Shown here: positions 6,231 through 8,091 of the stretch, piece by piece | Position numbering within the stretch: position 1 is the first letter of the stretch | Layout of the letters: each line of letters begins with the position of its first letter | Source: Pseudomonadota bacterium | Lineage (GTDB): Bacteria; Pseudomonadota; Alphaproteobacteria; Rhizobiales; Xanthobacteraceae | Direction: 5' to 3' | Length of the DNA stretch: 8,091 nucleotides | Assembly (NCBI GenBank): GCA_963205465.1 | Contig: CAUJKG010000338.1 | Location: forward strand, 1-8,091 | Position numbers and translations under genes: made by a program | The notes under the pieces: generated by a model | Seen by the model: only the letters and a program-made list of their open reading frames with translations | Databases searched by the model: none | Told to the model about the DNA's origin: nothing

Positions 6231-7754
6231 ATGACAATGAGTGCGGTTATGCGGAATAATCTCGGTAAACTGACGGATCCTGCCAAGAATCCGGATGCGC
6301 TGTGCCTGATCGATTGTCTCGATTTCGATCATCCGCGCTTCTATTCGCACGGCGATATCGATCGGCTTGCGGACGCTTGTGCGCGCGGACTGCGCAATCT
6401 CGGCCTGAAACAAGGCGATACCATCGCGATCATGAGCATAAACCGCGCCGAATATATTGTGGCCTATTTTGCGATCATGCGCGCGGGAATGATTGCCGTC
6501 CCGATCAATTATAAGCTTGCGCCGGAAACGATCGAACTCGTGCTCAAGGACTGCGCGGCCAAGCTGGTGTTCGCGGATCGGGAGCGGCGCAAGCTGGTGC
6601 CGTCCTTCGTTCCGGTCCAGAACATCGAAGGCGAAGACTGGGATCGCTTTCTCGATCCGGGCCCGTTCGAGGCGGTTGTGCCAGCGCCGAATACCTGCGC
6701 GAAAATTCTCTACACTTCGGGCTCCACCGGGGTGCCCAAGGGCGTTCAACTTTCCCACGAGAGCCAGCTCTGGGCCCTGAAAGTGCGCTTTCTCGCGCGC
6801 AGTTCGTTCGAAGACGAGCGTCTGATCGTCGCCGCGCCGCTTTTTCATATGAACGCGCTGATCTCCGCGAAGTTCGCCGTGACCGCGCATGCCAGCTTCG
6901 TGCTCATGCCGCAGTTCGATACCAAGCACTTCATTCAGGCGCTCGGAAAATACGAGGTTACGTGGATCACCTCAGTGCCCACCATGATGGCAATGGTGAT
7001 CCGTGAAACCGAAGCGCTCGCTGCAATCGATACGACCAAAGTGCGTTATGTGCGTATGGGTTCGGCGCCCGCCACCGAACAACTCTACGAGGCTGTTCGC
7101 CGCGCGTTTCCGAATGCTGCGGTTGCTGGCGGTTATGGAACGACGGAAGGCGGGCCGACGGTGTTCGGACCTGTGCCTGGACGCATGCTGCCGAATGGTA
7201 ATGCACTCGGCTGGCCGCTGCCGGGCGTCGAGGTGCGTATCGTGAATGCACGCGGCGAAGACGCCGACGAAGGTGAATTGTGGATGCGTACGCCGGCCAA
7301 CATGATCGGCTATCTAAATCTGCCAGAGAAGACCCGGGAGGTTCTTACCGACGATAATTGGTACAAGTCTGGCGACACGTTCCGGCGCGATGCGGACGGC
7401 TGCTATTACTTTATCGGCCGCGTCGACGACATGTTTAACTGCGGCGGTGAAAACATCTATCCGGGCGAGGTCGAGAAGATCATCGAACAAATCCCGGAAG
7501 TGATGCAGTCCTGCGTGGTTCCTGTTCCCGATGAGATCAAGGGAGAGAAGCCGGTTGCATTCGTCGTGTTGCGCGAAGGCACCCGCATCACGGAGCAGGC
7601 GATCAAGGAATATGTGCTCGCGCGCGCACCGGCCTATCAGCATCCGCGGCAGGTTTTCTTCGTGGATACGCTGCCGCTGGCGGCGACCAACAAGGTCGAT
7701 CGGGGATTGCTGCGGAAGCTGGCGCGAGAGCGCGTATCGCGTTCCGGTGCGTGA
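6231..7754 (+). CDS. AMP-forming acyl-CoA synthetase (class I adenylate-forming enzyme)
   Basis: A 507-residue fatty/aryl acid-CoA ligase of normal length. The phosphate-binding loop is YTSGSTGVPKG (161-171). GYGTTEGGP (301-309) is the A5 motif with the Mg-binding Glu306. YKSGDTF (378-384) holds the ribose-binding Asp382. GRVDDMFNCGGENIYPGE (396-413) is the hinge and C-terminal domain motif, and NKVDR (487-491) provides the C-terminal catalytic Lys488. The enzyme activates a carboxylic acid with ATP to an acyl-adenylate and transfers it to CoA in the cytoplasm. Which acid is unclear: motif style fits medium/long-chain or aromatic and alicyclic acid ligases. Start at 6231 chosen as the first in-frame ATG after the promoter; ATG at 6237 is an alternative, and both have weak ribosome-binding sites. 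It diverges from the DUF2817 gene and probably activates the compound taken up by the importer (inference). Confidence 0.92.
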   Translation: MTMSAVMRNNLGKLTDPAKNPDALCLIDCLDFDHPRFYSHGDIDRLADACARGLRNLGLKQGDTIAIMSINRAEYIVAYFAIMRAGMIAVPINYKLAPETIELVLKDCAAKLVFADRERRKLVPSFVPVQNIEGEDWDRFLDPGPFEAVVPAPNTCAKILYTSGSTGVPKGVQLSHESQLWALKVRFLARSSFEDERLIVAAPLFHMNALISAKFAVTAHASFVLMPQFDTKHFIQALGKYEVTWITSVPTMMAMVIRETEALAAIDTTKVRYVRMGSAPATEQLYEAVRRAFPNAAVAGGYGTTEGGPTVFGPVPGRMLPNGNALGWPLPGVEVRIVNARGEDADEGELWMRTPANMIGYLNLPEKTREVLTDDNWYKSGDTFRRDADGCYYFIGRVDDMFNCGGENIYPGEVEKIIEQIPEVMQSCVVPVPDEIKGEKPVAFVVLREGTRITEQAIKEYVLARAPAYQHPRQVFFVDTLPLAATNKVDRGLLRKLARERVSRSGA

Positions 7755-7804
7755 AGACAGGGTCTCTCCGTGTCGATCCCGGCGAAAGCCGGCACGCTGT
7801 CTTC
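7753..7804 (+). repeat. Bulged inverted repeat immediately after the acyl-CoA synthetase stop
   Basis: The 3' arm is the contiguous run 7788-7804. It pairs in three blocks with the 5' side: CCGGC (7779-7783) with GCCGG (7788-7792) around a GAAA tetraloop, CGTG (7769-7772) with CACG (7793-7796), and GAAGACAG (7753-7760) with CTGTCTTC (7797-7804). That makes 17 base pairs, with bulges of 6 and 8 bases on one side. It starts within the TGA stop codon (7752-7754). No T-tract follows. It may be a 3'-end protecting or terminating structure, or part of an intergenic palindromic repeat family. Confidence 0.5.
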
Positions 7805-7956
7805 GGCGGTAACGACTGCGTCGTCGAAGGTCTCCGCTACCGTCGCGTTCGCCTCTGTGAACGATCGCCGGCGTCGTGAGGCTATGCGGATTTCGCGGCA
7901 ACAATGGGAACTTATCGCCCACGATTTCGTTTTCCCGCGCAACCGGAGATAGTTCC
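7755..7956. other. Palindrome-rich intergenic spacer, possible dispersed repeat
   Basis: There is no supportable gene in this 202-base stretch. Besides the repeat at its left end, it holds a second bulged hairpin. CTTCG (7801-7805) pairs with CGAAG (7825-7829), and ACGAC (7812-7816) pairs with GTCGT (7820-7824) around TGC. CGGTA (7807-7811) can also pair with TACCG (7838-7842). The CCGGCGAAAGCCGG core resembles intergenic repeats I associate with Bradyrhizobium relatives; this is recollection, not a search. Several short frames stay open across it in different registers, which suggests composition rather than coding. I see no clear promoter for the downstream gene. Confidence 0.4.
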
Positions 7957-8091
7957 ATGAAGCGCGGATTTCCATCCATGACGGCCTTGCTCGCAATGAT
8001 TGCCCTCGCGGGCTACCAGAACCGAGACAAGATCGCCGATATGCTCGGCAAGCTGAACACACCGGGACCCGACGGTAAGGGTGGACTGGGC
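7957..8091 (+). CDS. YidB family (DUF937) protein, 3' partial
   Basis: Only the first 45 codons are visible; the gene runs off the right edge. The N-terminus GFPSMTALLAMIALAGYQNRD, continuing with KIADMLGKL, matches the opening of YidB/DUF937 proteins in Bradyrhizobium relatives, where a short hydrophobic helix precedes AGYQNRDK and a glycine-rich linker follows (here PGPDGKGGLG). ATG at 7957 is supported by GGAG at 7945-7948, 8 bases upstream. The role of this family is poorly known. It is separated from the synthetase by the palindromic spacer and is probably an independent transcription unit unrelated to the catabolic cluster. The call rests on a short stretch but the motif is distinctive. 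Confidence 0.75.
   Translation, partial: MKRGFPSMTALLAMIALAGYQNRDKIADMLGKLNTPGPDGKGGLG

Noticed and set aside
6150..6929. Upstream extension of the DUF2817 frame, giving a 624-residue protein.
   Set aside because: The extra 260 codons are antisense to the acyl-CoA synthetase and cross its promoter. Family-like sequence and a ribosome-binding site both point to GTG at 6149.
7753..7804. Classical rho-independent terminator after the synthetase.
   Set aside because: The hairpin is real on paper, but no T-run follows it, so it is recorded only as an inverted repeat.
7770..7952. A 60-codon plus-strand frame in the spacer before the YidB gene.
   Set aside because: It overlaps the palindromic structures, has no ribosome-binding site or motif, and other frames are open across the same stretch. 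It looks like read-through of an intergenic repeat.
7314..8062. Two long minus-strand frames (7314-7979 and 7637-8062) across the end of the synthetase, the spacer and the YidB start.
   Set aside because: They are Arg-rich shadow translations antisense to recognised genes, with no family motifs.
1..8091. Mobile element, phage, toxin-antitoxin, defence or CRISPR content.
   Set aside because: No transposase, integrase, nuclease or short regularly spaced repeat is visible. Gene order and composition look like ordinary chromosomal metabolism.

Overview
The window looks like a piece of an alphaproteobacterial chromosome, most likely from the Bradyrhizobium/Afipia/Rhodopseudomonas side of the Hyphomicrobiales. 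The reasons are GC-rich coding sequence, a degradative gene cluster with its own NitT/TauT-type ABC importer, a YidB/DUF937 gene at the right edge, and a palindrome-rich intergenic stretch of the kind common in that group. This placement is inference; there is no rRNA or other marker gene. Almost all of the window is coding, and the longest gene-free stretch is about 200 bases.

Layout. Bases 1-5046 form one plus-strand run of six closely packed genes: a glyoxalase-like (VOC) protein cut by the left edge, an MDR-family NAD(P)H oxidoreductase, a PaaI-type hotdog thioesterase (overlapping the oxidoreductase by 4 bases), then a periplasmic substrate-binding protein, an ABC ATPase and an ABC permease. 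Gaps are 36 bases or less, so this reads as an operon whose promoter lies left of the window. A DUF2817 (M14-like zinc carboxypeptidase/deacylase) gene lies on the minus strand at 5055-6149. It converges on the permease with only 8 bases between the stop codons. Divergent from it, across an 81-base shared promoter region, is a 507-residue AMP-forming acyl-CoA synthetase (6231-7754). A 202-base spacer rich in inverted repeats follows, then the first 45 codons of a YidB-family protein, cut by the right edge.

How the genes could work together (inference): the importer brings in a small organic acid or an acid conjugate, the DUF2817 enzyme may release a free acid from a conjugate, and the acyl-CoA synthetase activates the acid to its CoA thioester. 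The oxidoreductase and VOC protein would handle intermediates, and the thioesterase would recycle CoA from dead-end thioesters. The substrate cannot be read from the sequence. YidB is probably an unrelated neighbour.

I found no mobile element, CRISPR array, tRNA or rRNA, and nothing that is clearly a new system. The points most worth checking are the unassigned importer/hydrolase/ligase combination, an inverted repeat that places the two convergent stop codons in opposite arms, the face-to-face promoter region, and the structured spacer after the acyl-CoA synthetase gene.
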